Assembly (NCBI GenBank): GCA_009761415.1
Contig: QUOL01000001.1
Span: forward strand, 3,472,001-3,536,000
Direction of reading: 5' to 3'
DNA length: 64,000 nt
Origin: Sarcomyxa edulis
Taxonomy: Eukaryota > Basidiomycota > Agaricomycetes > Agaricales > Mycenaceae
Both the position numbers and the translations under genes were made by a program. Below, piece by piece: positions 1-11,900 of this stretch; within the stretch, counting starts at the first letter, position 1; every line of letters starts with the position of its first letter. The notes under the pieces are model-generated. The model searched no databases and was not told the origin of the DNA. It saw nothing but the letters and a program-made list of their open reading frames with translations.

Positions 1-1489
1 GCCCGTTATCGGACACATTTGTTTGGGACGAGCTGCGAAAAGCATAGACTCGGTCACAACAGAAAAGCGATATGGGAGCAACTTGAGACATACAAAGAGG
101 ACGGCCTTTCCCAACGTAGACCTTCAGATCTTCCCATTTGACGTGGTCGCCAAACATGGCTTCCATGTTCTCATTCCAGGCCGGTTTGGGTACATCGTCA
201 GACTGACCTAGTTCATGAATCACGTAGTTTTTAGCTACCTTTTCAGTACGTGCGATTGGTGGTGGGGGTATCGATGGGGGTTGTGGGTATAAAGTGTATG
301 GGTATGCGATATTAGATGCTACTGGCGGTGGTGCCGTCGAGGGCGCGGATTGAGAGGACGTGGAAGGTGGATATTGATAAGGAGCGGGGTACGGTTGTGT
401 CGGTTGATAGTAAGGGACGTTCGGATTGTAAGGATAGGGTGGTTGGCCGTATGGTGGCGCTCCATATGCATAGGAGAAACCTGGCGATGGAACAGAGGGT
501 ATGGCTTGGCTAGTGCTCGTATTAGGGTCAACGACATTCACCGTTATCTCTTCCGCTTTACTGATCCACCTCAGTAGAGGACCATTCACGGTAGCTCTTA
601 CCACCCGGGCTCGTTTCCTCTTCTCTTCTTCGACTTTGAGATAATCACGATGGTCTACAATGTTACCTTCCTCGTTATCAAGTGCAAGTGCAATGAGCTC
701 TCCTTGAGAGAGGATCCGTGTTTCTGTTTTGGTACGTTTCGGTACTGCCGCAGCCTGGAAAGTACACTAATGAGAAACAGTACATTTCGGGGGAAACGAG
801 AGTGGTCACCCTTTTCTCCTCAGATCGTTTCATTCGATTGGCAGTCTCGGAAGTGTTCAATATGGTGTGTCTTCTTCGACTTTGTCTCTTTGTCCCTGTA
901 CCAGTCTCCCCTGTCTTTGCATTCACCGCTCCTCCAAGTGACGCGCGCCGTTTGGCTGTGATCTTCCGTTCAGGCTGAGTTTCTGACTCGGCCTGAGGGT
1001 TAAATGTGACTTTCTGACGGGCATGAGCTGCAGCTGTTGCCTTTTCGACCCGAGACCGAGCCGCCTGTACGGACAGGAGAATTCAAGTAACGGTTCAACC
1101 GGTGATGCCTGAGAAGAAATACCTTCCGAGCTTGCTTCTCCTCTTCCTCTACGGCCTTGTCTCCTCCTTCTGCGTCTTCCTTCTCCTCCTCCTCGTCGGT
1201 ACTTTCAAAATCGGATTCAAACACATCTTCCTCGTCTGTTCAGTCTATCGTTCAGTTTACGGCCCAAAGATATGTGCACCGATAGGAAGCTCAACCTTTT
1301 CCATTGATAAAGTCGACATCATCCTCTGCATCGTTTCCCAAGTCGTCCAACGCGATTTCGGCCAAGGCAGCTTCCATTCTTGAAATTTATGAGACAAATC
1401 TAGAGACAAATTTGTACTATATCCTACCTGTTTCCAGCGGTACTCCGCCTCGACCTACGAGTGACTAGAAAGTCTTCCGGGTTATCCAT
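1..1489 (-). CDS. SWC2: YL1 / SWC2 (Vps72) nuclear protein, SWR1-complex subunit; 3' end cut by window edge
   Basis: YL1-family proteins bind the H2A.Z-H2B dimer and deliver it to the SWR1 chromatin remodeller in the nucleus. The ATG at 1489 begins an N-terminus rich in Arg and Ser that ends in the family motif RRSTAGNRMEAAL; an intron (about 1379-1425) splits the Arg codon inside it. Next comes an acidic segment (DEEDVFESDFESTDEEEE, about 1140-1225), then a basic stretch (about 680-1060) with KVTFNPQ and RRQSRRRHTILNTSE, and then a Pro/Tyr-rich linker near 240-520. At least four short introns are needed. The last visible residues (KPAWNENMEAMFGDHVKW) lead towards the C-terminal YL1_C domain, which lies outside the window. 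The family call is confident; exon edges in the 3' half are approximate. Confidence 0.85.
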
Positions 1490-1673
1490 GACTGTAAGAC
1501 TCGATGAGCTGCAAGTAATGAAGGTGTAAGGTGCCAAGTCACGGTGTCACAGTGAGTGACGGCTATTGACAGTTGCTGAATTGAGACGCCAAACTTTTAG
1601 CCGATCGCGAATTCGAACGACCTCTCCTAGTTTTTGCCCCAGACTCACTCACTCAAAACCATTATCATTCCCC
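1490..1673. promoter_or_regulatory. Shared divergent promoter region, SWC2 / mitoribosomal gene
   Basis: These 184 bases separate the divergent start codons of the YL1 gene (minus) and the mitochondrial ribosomal gene (plus), so both promoters must fit here or extend into the neighbouring genes. There is no clear TATA box. GTGTCACAGTGAGTGAC near 1542 is an imperfect inverted motif. Confidence 0.45.
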
Positions 1674-2486
1674 ATGGGTCGCCGAATCAAAAAGTGGAAG
1701 GATCTCGCACGTCCTTCAGCCCTCTCAAAAATCCTCGCCAATCTCAAATCACGTCCAAGACTCGAGCTACCCAAGGTCCAATCTCTCAAATTAACACTGG
1801 CTTCGAAGAATGATCATTTTGGCGCGCGGTATGCCTTCGCTTTTTCATACTAACATGAACATGAAAGAGAGGAGTGTTCTGATTATATGGCAGACATTTC
1901 ATGAAAGACCACTTGCCGCGAATACGATACGCGAACCCCACATTAGACATCGAGGTTACAAAAGCGCCGAAAACGGAGAACGATGCTTGGAGACCTGAGA
2001 TAGAGCTTACATTTGGTACGTGAAGTCTTCAATACGAACCTGCTATCCCAGGTAATCATTCATATCATGCATGCAGCCGACGGTCACTCGACAGTCCTCG
2101 ACATCCAGCAGAAATGGTCTACATCTATTTTGAAGGAGGTCATGGAAGTTGCAGGCGGTGATCCGTGGAAGAAGTGGAAAGAAGAAGCAGCAGAAGCTGG
2201 TCGTCCTCTAGTCCCAGGAGAAGAGAACGAGGGACTGATAAAACCTACACATCCACGAATCCCATTACCATCTCTCAAGACTTATCTCGCTTCGAAACCA
2301 CCGCCCAAGCCAAAGAAGGACAAGGGAGTGGATCAGGCGAAGGAGGGGACAGACCCAGATGTTATTCTGAAAGGCGTTCAGGCTTCCAAGGAGGGAGAGG
2401 ACGACCCGAAGGTCGAGGGCAAGGAGATACCACGCGGCCCAAGACCAACGTCTGGGCCTGGTGCTGTTCTACCATGGGACGAGTAG
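1674..2486 (+). CDS. Mitochondrial ribosomal protein of the L51/S25/CI-B8 fold (Mrp49-like)
   Basis: Predicted structural protein of the mitochondrial ribosome. Three exons (1674-1828, 1894-2015, 2077-2486) join in frame to 228 residues. The motif KNDHFGARHFMKDHLPRIRY, rebuilt across intron 1, followed by NPTLDIEV and the DGHSTVLDIQQKWSTSILKE helix, is the core of the L51/S25/CI-B8 thioredoxin-like domain. The N-terminus is basic (MGRRIKKWKDLARPS), as expected for an rRNA-binding, mitochondrially imported protein. The C-terminal 90 residues are a charged low-complexity tail, longer than in yeast Mrp49. The start was chosen as the ATG giving the basic N-terminus. It could equally be called mS25; sequence alone does not separate these relatives. 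Confidence 0.8.
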
Positions 2487-2608
2487 CTAGAACAATACAT
2501 TCATATTGCTATCGGGTGTACACATCCACGGGACTTGGCGAGACAACACAGATTAATATATATTGGCATTTATCTCATATGTACTTGAGCTGAGAGTGAT
2601 GTATCCCA

Positions 2609-3853
2609 TCAAGCAGCAAACCATCCCGCAAATAATACAATGAATCCAATACCCACTACAAGACCTGCAAGGTCATCGAGGAAAGCCCCCGCCATCTGGA
2701 GGTACTTGAGACCATTTATGATGATGGATGGAAATGGTGGTGGAAGGTGAGGGAGGACTAGCGATAACAACATCGGCGGCTGTACTGCATCCTGAAGTAA
2801 ATATGTGAGAACAAAATCCAAGGCAATAATGCAGTCGGCACGTACGAATCCCGAGAATATCTGCAGCGAATGCAGAGCTATTTGTAGCGTCGTAAACGCC
2901 CAAAAGAACGGCTGTGCAGTTCAACATCAACGAAACATTCAAACAACATGACAGCGATAGAAATGGCTCTCACCACGACCTGCACCATCCACGCCCCACC
3001 CACAGTAGCTGCATTCCTTCTCCCAAGCTCAGCCCATCTACTCCAGATACCCTCTACACCCTCCCCAACGACCCCATGACCCCCTCCCTGCATCTCGTAT
3101 ACCTGCGGCTCCTTCCACAAAACAAAATATCCCAACAGAGTCCATATCGTCACCAGATGGATGAACGGTAGTACTTTTTGCAGTCGAGTAGGGGGCGTTG
3201 GGCCTGCAGGTAACTTCCCTGATCCAGGTTGGGGGAAAGCACCTTGTGGAGGGAAGGATCCCATCATGGCCGCGAACGGGTTATTGGGATCCAGTGGGGG
3301 AGCTCCTGAACCGTCCAATGAAGGAGGAAAGGATGCTAGCATAGCTGCGAAGGGATTATTAGGATCTAGTGGTGGTGGTGGCGCGCCAGAGCCATTGGAC
3401 GCTGAAGGTGGTGGTGGTAACCGTGATTGGGACTGAGGATCCTGGCCTGAAAGAGGTCCACCACCCATAAGCGCCGCAAGGAATTGCTGCTGCTGTTCTT
3501 GAGACCATACAGATGGATCAGGAGTTGGTCCTGTACCTAAACCTGCAGCTTCAAATGGAGAAGTAAAATTTGAGCTCGCGCTGCGTGTCGATGGACGTGT
3601 TGAGGTCGAGGACGCCGGTGGAGTTAGCATATTGCTCTCCTCTCCGACAAATTTTGAAAGACTGGGTAGAGGTGGGTCTATGAATACGGTTTAAAACTCA
3701 ATTCAAGACTAGTTCGCTGAGAAAGTACTAACCATCGTGCGAGTAGACTGGATGGTCCTCTCCTCTCGCTGAAGTTGTGAGTTTTGCTAGACGGTCAGTT
3801 CCTCGGCTCAGAATCGCTTTTCTTCGAGCTTCTGCTCGGGCTGTAGCAGACAT
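2609..3853 (-). CDS. GET2: GET complex subunit GET2, ER membrane receptor for tail-anchored protein insertion
   Basis: Get2 with Get1 receives tail-anchored proteins from the ATPase Get3 at the ER membrane. Four exons (3853-3733, 3677-2974, 2911-2846, 2791-2609) join in frame to 357 residues. The N-terminal motif ARAEARRKAILSRGTDRLAK is the cytosolic Get3-binding signature of the family. A long Ser/Pro/Gly linker follows, with the near-repeat LDPNNPFAAM present twice (about residues 115 and 140). Three hydrophobic segments lie in the C-terminal half: FIHLVTIWTLLGYFVLW, FFWAFTTLQIALHSLQIF and the final LAGLVVGIGFIVLFAGWF. The gene is convergent with the mitoribosomal gene, with 122 bases between stop codons. 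An inverted-repeat transposon begins only 145 bases upstream of its start. Confidence 0.85.
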
Positions 3854-3998
3854 TGCCGTCGGGTGGTATCTGTAGGAAAAGAGAGAGATGCAGCTGGGCA
3901 AGCCGCAACACCTGGACCTGAACCTGGAAAAGAGTGTGACGTGCCAACAACGTGCCAAAAAACACGCGCCGAACAATTTCACTTGCACGACCATGCTA

Positions 3999-5977
3999 CG
4001 GTGGCCAGGGAGTCCATGGTCTAAATTTGGAATTTTTTGGCGGTTTCGCGTTCGAGCCTCACTCAAATCGAATTTCATTCACCACATTTCGAGCAACCTA
4101 AGTCATTTCTACATACATTCTACTCATCCCAGCTCCATAGGAAGGTATAATATGCTTCAAAAGGGCCCCAGATGTCGGGCAAACCAGGATCCGGATTGGT
4201 CATCGCACCGCGTCGATTCCATGCAGGCCAACATCTTATAATTCTCAGGCATTCATGTGCGATACCGGCACCATCCAGTCATTCAGAAGAGACATAGGAC
4301 ATCAGACCTCAGCTACGGAGCAGTATTGACAGGGCAGTCAAGGAGAAAAGGCGCTTAGGTATGTAGTGCCGCCGCTGGTGCTGGTATCTCGTTTCTCAGC
4401 TAACGAAAAATCCGCGCGTTGAAAACTCGGGGGACAGGGAGGCTTGGGAGCTATACTTATTTCGTCCAAGCAGAAGAAAATGACCTTGTGGTCTTGCCTT
4501 GGTCACTGCACCTCAACTTCATTCTCAAATTCAGTCGGGTACTCATTGGACCATCAGCATCATCATTCATTATGTGCTGCTATAACTGAATACATATATA
4601 TCTCTTTTTTGTGTGTGATCTCGGAAGCGCTGCTCTGGCGACTCGACAATAGCCTTGTAATATAGTATACATATGTGCTCGCTGCTTGTATATCTGACCA
4701 TAGTCACCATTGCACCATACTGCCCTGAATCTCATGCATGGTACCTCTATTCATTGGATGGCCTCAAGTATCTACCTGTCTCATAAGTTAGTGTCATACG
4801 ACTTGAGTGCATGCCGATTGCCAAGTTCCAACAAACCTCATCTGCCAGAGCCGTCCGCGTACCATTCAGATCATAGGGACCCAAAAAAGGACTAAAAACG
4901 CAGTATACCGTCTTGGATCAACGTATAATAGCTTAGGTAGCTCGAGAAGTGGTGGACGAAATGCGATTTGAGTGAGGCTCGAACGCGAATGAAGTCCCGG
5001 TCTGTGCGAAAATCGACCGGCGGTACCGGCGGTCACCGGTTTTCGTGAAGGGAAACATCGAAATTCCTTCAGCTTCTTGTCGTTCAGGACTTCGTCACTT
5101 TCCTGAAGCCATCTTCTGCCATCCTTCATGATATCTTGCACCCGTCTTTCAATGTCCTTCAATGCACATGGTGTTCGTGAAGGGTCCCACCTCTCTACTG
5201 CAGGAAAACCATCCAGATCCTTCAGGTATCATTGTACACCCTTCAGTACCCTTCACTATATATTTCCTCCCTCCTTCATGGTATAATATCCTTGACCTTC
5301 AGGGCATCAACGGTATCCTCAGGACCCTGTGGCTGCCTTCGGTGTGTCCCCACTTTCCTTCATTGTCTCTTCTATGTCCTTCAGTCAGTATGACTTTCTT
5401 AATGAAATATATCACATTCTCTTCATGTTGTCATTCTCTCACCTTCAGGAGTGCACCAATACCTGAAGGGCATCCCAGATCTCCTTCAGTCTGTCCCATT
5501 TCTTTCAGCACCCTTCAGGCACCGTCAGTGGTACACATGAAAGAACAAGTCAACAATTCCTCAAACAGAGACTCTTGAGAGACTCACTAAACACACAGTC
5601 GTTGTAAACCTCAATGCCCTTCAGGAATCGCGTCGACACCTGAAGGATATAGTGGTCACTCACCTTAAGGGACACAAAGGAATTTGTGAGCAAGTCTGAA
5701 GGGTACGGCGATGAGCTCCAGGAATTTCCGAAAAGTCCTGAAGGTGCACCTAGTGATGCCTTCAAGAAGAGATGAACAATCCTTCATGTTATTGAATGAT
5801 AATGGTACATGGTCCTTCAGGACGAAAGACAAAGTTTTCCTCCAGGCGAGGAGCATTCTCCTTCAGTGACCGGCGGTACCGGCGGGACCGCCGGTCCATT
5901 TCCGCACAGATCAGGCATTCTCGAACGCGAAACCGCCAAAAAATTCCAAATTTAGACCATGGACTCCCTGGCCACCG
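3999..5977. mobile_element. Non-autonomous DNA transposon with 58-bp perfect terminal inverted repeats (TA target)
   Basis: Positions 3999-4056 and 5920-5977 are perfect inverted copies (outer end CGGTGGCCAGGGAGTCCATG), each flanked by TA (3997-3998 and 5978-5979), as expected for a Tc1/mariner-like target. No transposase is encoded. The interior is composite. A second inverted pair links 4047-4076 with 4959-4988. A third, imperfect pair rich in ACCGGCGGTACCGG links about 4999-5052 with 5858-5915 and encloses the hexamer-rich core. The element therefore looks like one inverted-repeat unit nested in or fused to another. It separates GET2 from VPS27 and may have reshaped GET2's upstream region. 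Confidence 0.8.
5046..5865. repeat. Dispersed CCTTCA/TGAAGG hexamer array inside the transposon
   Basis: Twenty-four exact copies of the hexamer CCTTCA (18 as written, 6 as TGAAGG) occur in 820 bases, often extended to CCTTCAG. Roughly 0.4 copies would be expected by chance. Spacing is irregular (about 10-106 bases), so this is not a tandem repeat. Examples start at 5066, 5123, 5156, 5240, 5250, 5273, 5378, 5442, 5483, 5512, 5618, 5781, 5814 and 5860; inverted copies start at 5046, 5178, 5464, 5641, 5697 and 5739. Near-matches such as CCTCAGG and TTTCAG add more. Confidence 0.85.
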
Positions 5978-6253
5978 TACCATGCATGTCAAAATTATCC
6001 TCTCAAGTCATTCTCATGATCTGCTCGTATCTTCCTCTCAAATGCTTGAATTGTGGCTGACTCCGAGGCCGAGAGAAATACAGAGATGTCAGAAAGACTG
6101 AAATTACTGTCTGTAACGTAGACAGCTAGTATCTGTTACCGTACACTTGACTCAAGGCTTCAGCTCGAATAGCAAAACTAGTACTTTGTCCACAGACTAA
6201 CATAACAAACTCAGTCCTAAGTACGACCAACTAGCTGTGCATCATACATCACA

Positions 6254-8760
6254 TCATAGATCAATCAATAACGCCTCTTGTCTTTCTGGCTGATTCGAAA
6301 CCGGCGCGTAAGTGGAGAACGATTGCGGAGGAGCAGTCGGAACCGCAGGAAATTGGGGAAGTGACGGGGCAGGAGTGTATTGCTGTCGTGGAGGTTGCTG
6401 CTGCTGCTGCTGCTGCTGCTGTTGTTGTTGACGAGCAAGTAAAGGATGAGCGACGGTGTTATTTCGAGATGGGTGCGATGAACCGTTTGGAGGGGGAGGT
6501 GATGCAGCATACGACAGTGTGTTGTGATGTGATAGAGGCGGATTAGTAAATGGTAGGGGTGATTTTGAGACGGAAGGAGGAGCGAATTGTGCAGGTGGTG
6601 GTGATTGTGGTAACGAGACTGGGACATTAGATGCTGGTAGAGATTGGGTATCTTGGTATGCTGTTTGAGAGGGGCTAAATGAGACTGGAGGCGGTTGACT
6701 TGGGACATGAGAAGAGTACTGTTGATACGGCTGGTGGGATGGGTCTTGACTGAATTGCGAAGCAGGTACGGAGACGTATTGCTGGGAAGGTTGAGAATAC
6801 TGAGGCTGCTGCTCGGGATACTGCGTTTGTGGTTGTTGCTGCCATGACTGTTGACGCGAGGCTTCTTCCGTTGGCTGAGTGACATAAGATGGGCCTGCAA
6901 CTGGTGTACCAGCATATTGAACCGGCGAACTGACATATTCTTGGGGAACAACTGAAGGCGATCGGTATCCGGAAGAGACGGGTGCCTGTGTTGCCCATTG
7001 AGTATAGCCGTTCGTCGTGTTGTAACCAGTGCTGTAACTTGAGTTGGCTTGCTGATATTGAACGGGAGCGACAGGTTGCGGTGAACGCCACCGGGGATGA
7101 GCTACTTGCTCAGTCAGTAGTTGATCGTATAGTTTGACGGCCTGTGATAGTTTGTCGTGCATATCCGAGAGCATTTCTATCGAATGCTAGTCAGTTTAGG
7201 ATGTCGATTAGAATTTTGAGAGATACTTACGCTCTTTACGCCCTGTGTCGTCAAGGCTTAGGGCTAATTTGGGTCGTAGGCTGCTTGCCTTGTCGTATAA
7301 TTCATTCACTGCGGGATACCTCGACATATCTCTACCACCTTGAGCTTGCACTTGTTCTACTGTCTGACTGAACGTCAGGATAGCATCAGATTCCATGGGA
7401 TCCAGATCGTAATTTGGCAGACTTGGTACAGCAGGAACAATTCCTGGAGGATACGACTGCGAGTAACCTGGGCCCGAATACGAGTAAGGCGCTTCCTCTG
7501 AACGGGGAGTTTCGACGGCGATAGGAGCGCTTGGCTTGGGCGCATTCGCTTCTCGGAGACTCGCTTCAATGGCAGCTTTCAAATCAGGATCTTCCTCTTC
7601 CTCTTCAGTATGTCTCTTCACTGGATGAGTGGTTCGGTCGACGATGGGAGGTTCAGAGTATTGCCAGTCTGAAGCAGGAGGCTGTGATGGAACATAGCCA
7701 GGTCGAGCATATCCACCTGCAGCACCGACTTCCTGCAACGACAGTTGGATGGCTCGCTGAAGTTCAGCGTCAGCGAGATCACGGGCGCTACGATGTCGAG
7801 CACCATGGAGACTTGTTGAATGCCGATGACCCTTGTCACTGATTCTACGTAAATCGTATGATCCAATATTGAGAGGAGTCACTCACGCTTTCTCTGCCTT
7901 CTTGCTCAGTTTATTATAGCAGCCATCGCAGACGCGCACTTCTTGCGTGATCCCAAAATGAGGAAGGGGCATAGATTTGGCTGAGCACTTCTGGTCAAAC
8001 ACTTGGCCGCAGTTTCGACAATGGTGCTTGCGATTAATGAGGGAGAAGGAATCGCGACAACGTAGGCAAACGTCAGAGTCTATCCATTCTGGAGCAGTTT
8101 GAGTATCGACCATAGCAGCATTGGCCAACGCGAGATCTTGGGGAGGGAATTTGTAGCCTGAGCGAACGATCTATTGATTAGACGAATGCTTCACGAGTCG
8201 CAAAGTAGGCGCACCTTCAGAATTCAGGTTCTTGTAAACCTGTCCGACGTAGCTGAACGCAACCTTTCCTTCGAATGCGACGCTCCAATTCTGTACAAGT
8301 CGTAATATATTATTCTTGACCTCGACGTTCAAGGTCGGAATCTTGAGGATGGAAACCAAATTGTCCATGAACTCTCGCGACGAGATCTCAGCCAGGAAAT
8401 GATCTCCGCCATTCTTGACACATATATCTGCTAGCTACAATTTCGGTTCGAATGAGATCGAGGGTTTACTAATCACTTGATATACGCACGCCAAGGGCTA
8501 GTAGTTGCACATTTGGGTTCTTGTGGTTGAGCCGTCGTTTGAGAGCGCGCATGGCATCCTTTGCAGGGACTGACTTGGAGCGAATCTGGTCGCATATTTC
8601 GAGATTCAGCGCGATATCCTCCTGGCCCGCTGGAAGGAGCTCAGAGGTAGCCTTGTCTAGACGGAGAGTTGGACGAGTTGATAGCGATAATTTGGTACCA
8701 CTCACCGACTGCCTCGTCGAGCTGAGATGCCCCCCAAAACCAAGTAGTGATTGAAGCCAT
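6254..8760 (-). CDS. VPS27: Vacuolar protein sorting protein VPS27 (ESCRT-0, Hrs homologue)
   Basis: Vps27 captures ubiquitinated cargo on endosomes and recruits ESCRT-I. It starts at 8760 ([18 protein letters not shown]); the first intron, 8705-8657, lies inside the VHS domain. The VHS domain spans exons 8760-8171 ([32 protein letters not shown]). A FYVE zinc finger follows (about 8080-7890) with the PI3P-binding RKHHCRNCG and paired CxxC motifs. Two ubiquitin-interacting motifs are visible: [16 protein letters not shown] and [15 protein letters not shown]. The last exon encodes a Gln/Pro-rich tail with a poly-Gln run near 6400-6430, a PTAP motif (the ESCRT-I Vps23/TSG101 docking motif) and a terminal clathrin box LLIDL. 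All expected modules are present and in order. It is divergent from VPS35. Confidence 0.93.
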
Positions 8761-8959
8761 TCTCGATAGATGTGATGGTGGTTTGAAGTCAAGAGTGGAT
8801 ATTGAGCTCGGAGTCGTCGTTGCTCAGCCCAGAGCTGCGCCGGAGATCCAAACTTGCGCCAAATAGGTGCCCCCCATCTTTAACTTGAATATATCCCCCC
8901 ATCACCTCGCTGTTGGCCGATAATATTCCTCTCCGATATACCCCAGGAGAAGGTCTAAA
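8761..8959. promoter_or_regulatory. Shared divergent promoter, VPS27 / VPS35
   Basis: Only 199 bases separate the start codons of two endosomal sorting genes transcribed away from each other. C-rich tracts (CCCCCCATC near 8868 and TATCCCCCCATCACC near 8892) appear twice and could be shared factor sites, but no known motif is asserted. Confidence 0.5.
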
Positions 8960-11900
8960 ATGGCCCTACCAGTCGTAGAAGAGGGCAAGTTGCTCAGCGA
9001 CGCCCTAGGCACAGTCAAAGTGCAGGTCGGCCAGATGAAGAGACACCTCGTACGTTTACAATGAATTCTTCAAGCTGTCATTTCTGAAGAATACCCTGGA
9101 TATAATGCCATTTAGGAACTGGACGAACTCATGGACGCACTCAAAAGTGCGAGTTTGATGCTCGCCGAACTACGGACATCCTCCTTGTCACCAAAACAGT
9201 ACTATGAACTCTGTGCGTAGATAGACTGCTCTACGGTCTTCTGTATACTCATTCTAACTCAATTTCGCGTCAGATATGGCCGTGTTCGATGCTCTGCGTT
9301 ATCTATCCAACTATCTCTATGACGCGCATACCCAAGGTCGACATCATCTCGCGGACCTGTATGAACTTGTACAGTATGCTGGCAACATTATACCGCGGCT
9401 TTATCTCATGATTACCGTCGGTGCGGTGTACATGTCTATTCCTGAAGCTCCAGTGAAAGAGATTATGAAGGATATGATGGAAATGTCTCGAGGTGTACTT
9501 CACCCAATTCGCGGCCTTTTCCTCCGGCATTACCTTAGTGGTCAGACAAGAGATAACCTTCCAGTTGGCAATGATCCAGGGTACGCGACTTTTCCTGCTC
9601 TCCAACAGATTCGATGTCTAAAAGCCCCAATAGACCTGGCGGAAACTTGCAGGATTCTATCTCATTCGTGCTCACCAACTTTATCGAAATGAACAAACTC
9701 TGGGTTCGTCTCCAACACCAAGGACATTCACGCGACCGCGAAAAGCGTGAAATGGAACGCCGCGAGCTACGTATCCTCGTCGGCACCAATCTCGTCCGTC
9801 TCAGTCAACTCGATGGTGTAGATCTGGACATGTACCAGCGGAAGATCCTTCCAAGTATATTAGAGCAGGTTGTTAATTGTAAGGACGTCATAGCTCAGGA
9901 ATACCTCATGGAAGTGGTCATTCAGGCAAGCATTGCGCGTTCACTTCCGTACTTCTACCTCTTATACAGTGGCCGTTTAGGTATTTACCGATGAATTCCA
10001 CCTTCACACCCTGGGTCCCTTCCTATCGGCCACAGCGCAGCTCCACCCCAAAGTCAACATCAAGCAGATCGTCATTGCCCTTATCGACCGCCTCGCAGCC
10101 TACGCTGCACGTGAGGCAGAGAGTGAAGACCCAGAGGAAACTAAGCGACAAGAGGAAGCTGCTGCACGGCGACTCGCGGAAAAGGTCAAGTTCCAGAAGG
10201 CCAAAGCAAGGGAGAACGGGGTCAATCATACGACAACGTCACCTACTGCGGATGCCGACGCTTGGGGCGGTGTTTCTCCGACACCACAGAGTCCTACTGT
10301 GAACGGCGAAAAGTCGCCTGTTGTTGAAGGAGCGGATGGTGTTATAGATGAGAAGTTGTCAAAAGGCAAAGACAAGGAAGGCTCGCCTGTGCGCAAGTTT
10401 AGAGGCGTGCCCGAAGATGTCCAATTGTTTGAGGTCTTTTGGAAGCAGGTGGTCGAGCTCATCAAGGTATGCCGTCTTTTCAATGCTTGATGCAGCCAAC
10501 TAACGCAGATTTAGGCCCGACCAGATCTATCTATTCAAGATATCACAGCTCTACTGGTATCACTGACGAACCTTTCACTAAGTTGTTATCCCGATAGACT
10601 GGAATATGTCGATCAAATTCTGGGCTTTGCCACGGACAAGACTAAGGAATTCGTAGACAGGTATGTCATCCCACAGTCACTCCAAAAAGTTTACCTGATT
10701 CACCATCTCCAGTCCCGATCTGCATGCACCACAAACGAGCTCAAATCTTGCAGCGCTCCTCATTGCACCTATCAACTCATATCAATCTGTCCTCACCCTT
10801 CTCGCCATTCCCAATTACTCTCCTCTTCTCACTAAGCAACTATTTTCAACCCGACGCTCCATTGCTCATTCCGTCATCTCGTCTGTGCTCAAGAACGAAA
10901 CCATCGTCGAGACGCCAGAAGATGTTGACGGCGTTCTTGAACTGTGCCATGTCTTGATCAAAGATCAGTCTGATTCAAGTGGTAATGGCCCAACGGCGAG
11001 CGTCAAGGAGATGCGGAGACAGGGACCATACAGTATGGAGCGAGAAGAGATGGGTGAGGAGCAAGGTTGGGTAGCAAGGATGATTCATTTGTTCCGATCG
11101 GAATCGTTGGATGTGCAGTTCAAGGTACGAGCCTTATCGTTTTAGTCGAGAGTAGAACCCTGATTAGTTTCTAGTTACTACAAGTTGCTCGTAAACACTT
11201 TGATGCTGGAGGTGAACGTATGCGATACACATTCCCTGCCCTCATCACTTCGTCGATCAAGCTTTGTCGACGGTACAAGAATCGAGAACATCTGGTTCGT
11301 CATCAGTTCTTTTCTGATTTCATCGGTCATTTACGGTATTGGGAATTCACAGGAGGAAGACTGGAAGACTCAAGTATCCGTCATCCTCAAATACGTCCGC
11401 CAGCTCACCTCCATACTTGCCACCCAAGTGGATGCTCCAGCAATCGCTCTTCGGTTGTTCCTTCTTGCTGCCCAGATAGCCGACGAATGTGGATTTGAAG
11501 ATCTCACATATGACTTATACGTTCAAGCTTTCACCGTCTACGAAGACAATATTTCGGAATCGCGTGCGCAATTGCAAGCGATCACCCTGATTATTGGAAC
11601 TTTGCAGGGTGCCAAGGTGTTCGGTGTGGATAATTACGACACTCTGATCACAAAGGCAGCGTTGCATGGGGCAAAGCTCTTAAAGAAGAGTCACCAGGCA
11701 ACGGCTGTGGGACTGGCTAGTCATCTATGGTGGCAAGTGGGACCAAAAGGCGAAGAAGAAGTTGTTGAGAAAGAGATTAAAGAGAAATCGCCACCTAAAG
11801 AAGATGGCACCGATGTGCGAAAGGCTGTAAGTTTTCATTGCAATCCCATCTCTACTCGCATTCTGACTCGGTTCGGAAAGTATCCACATCAGGATAGTAA

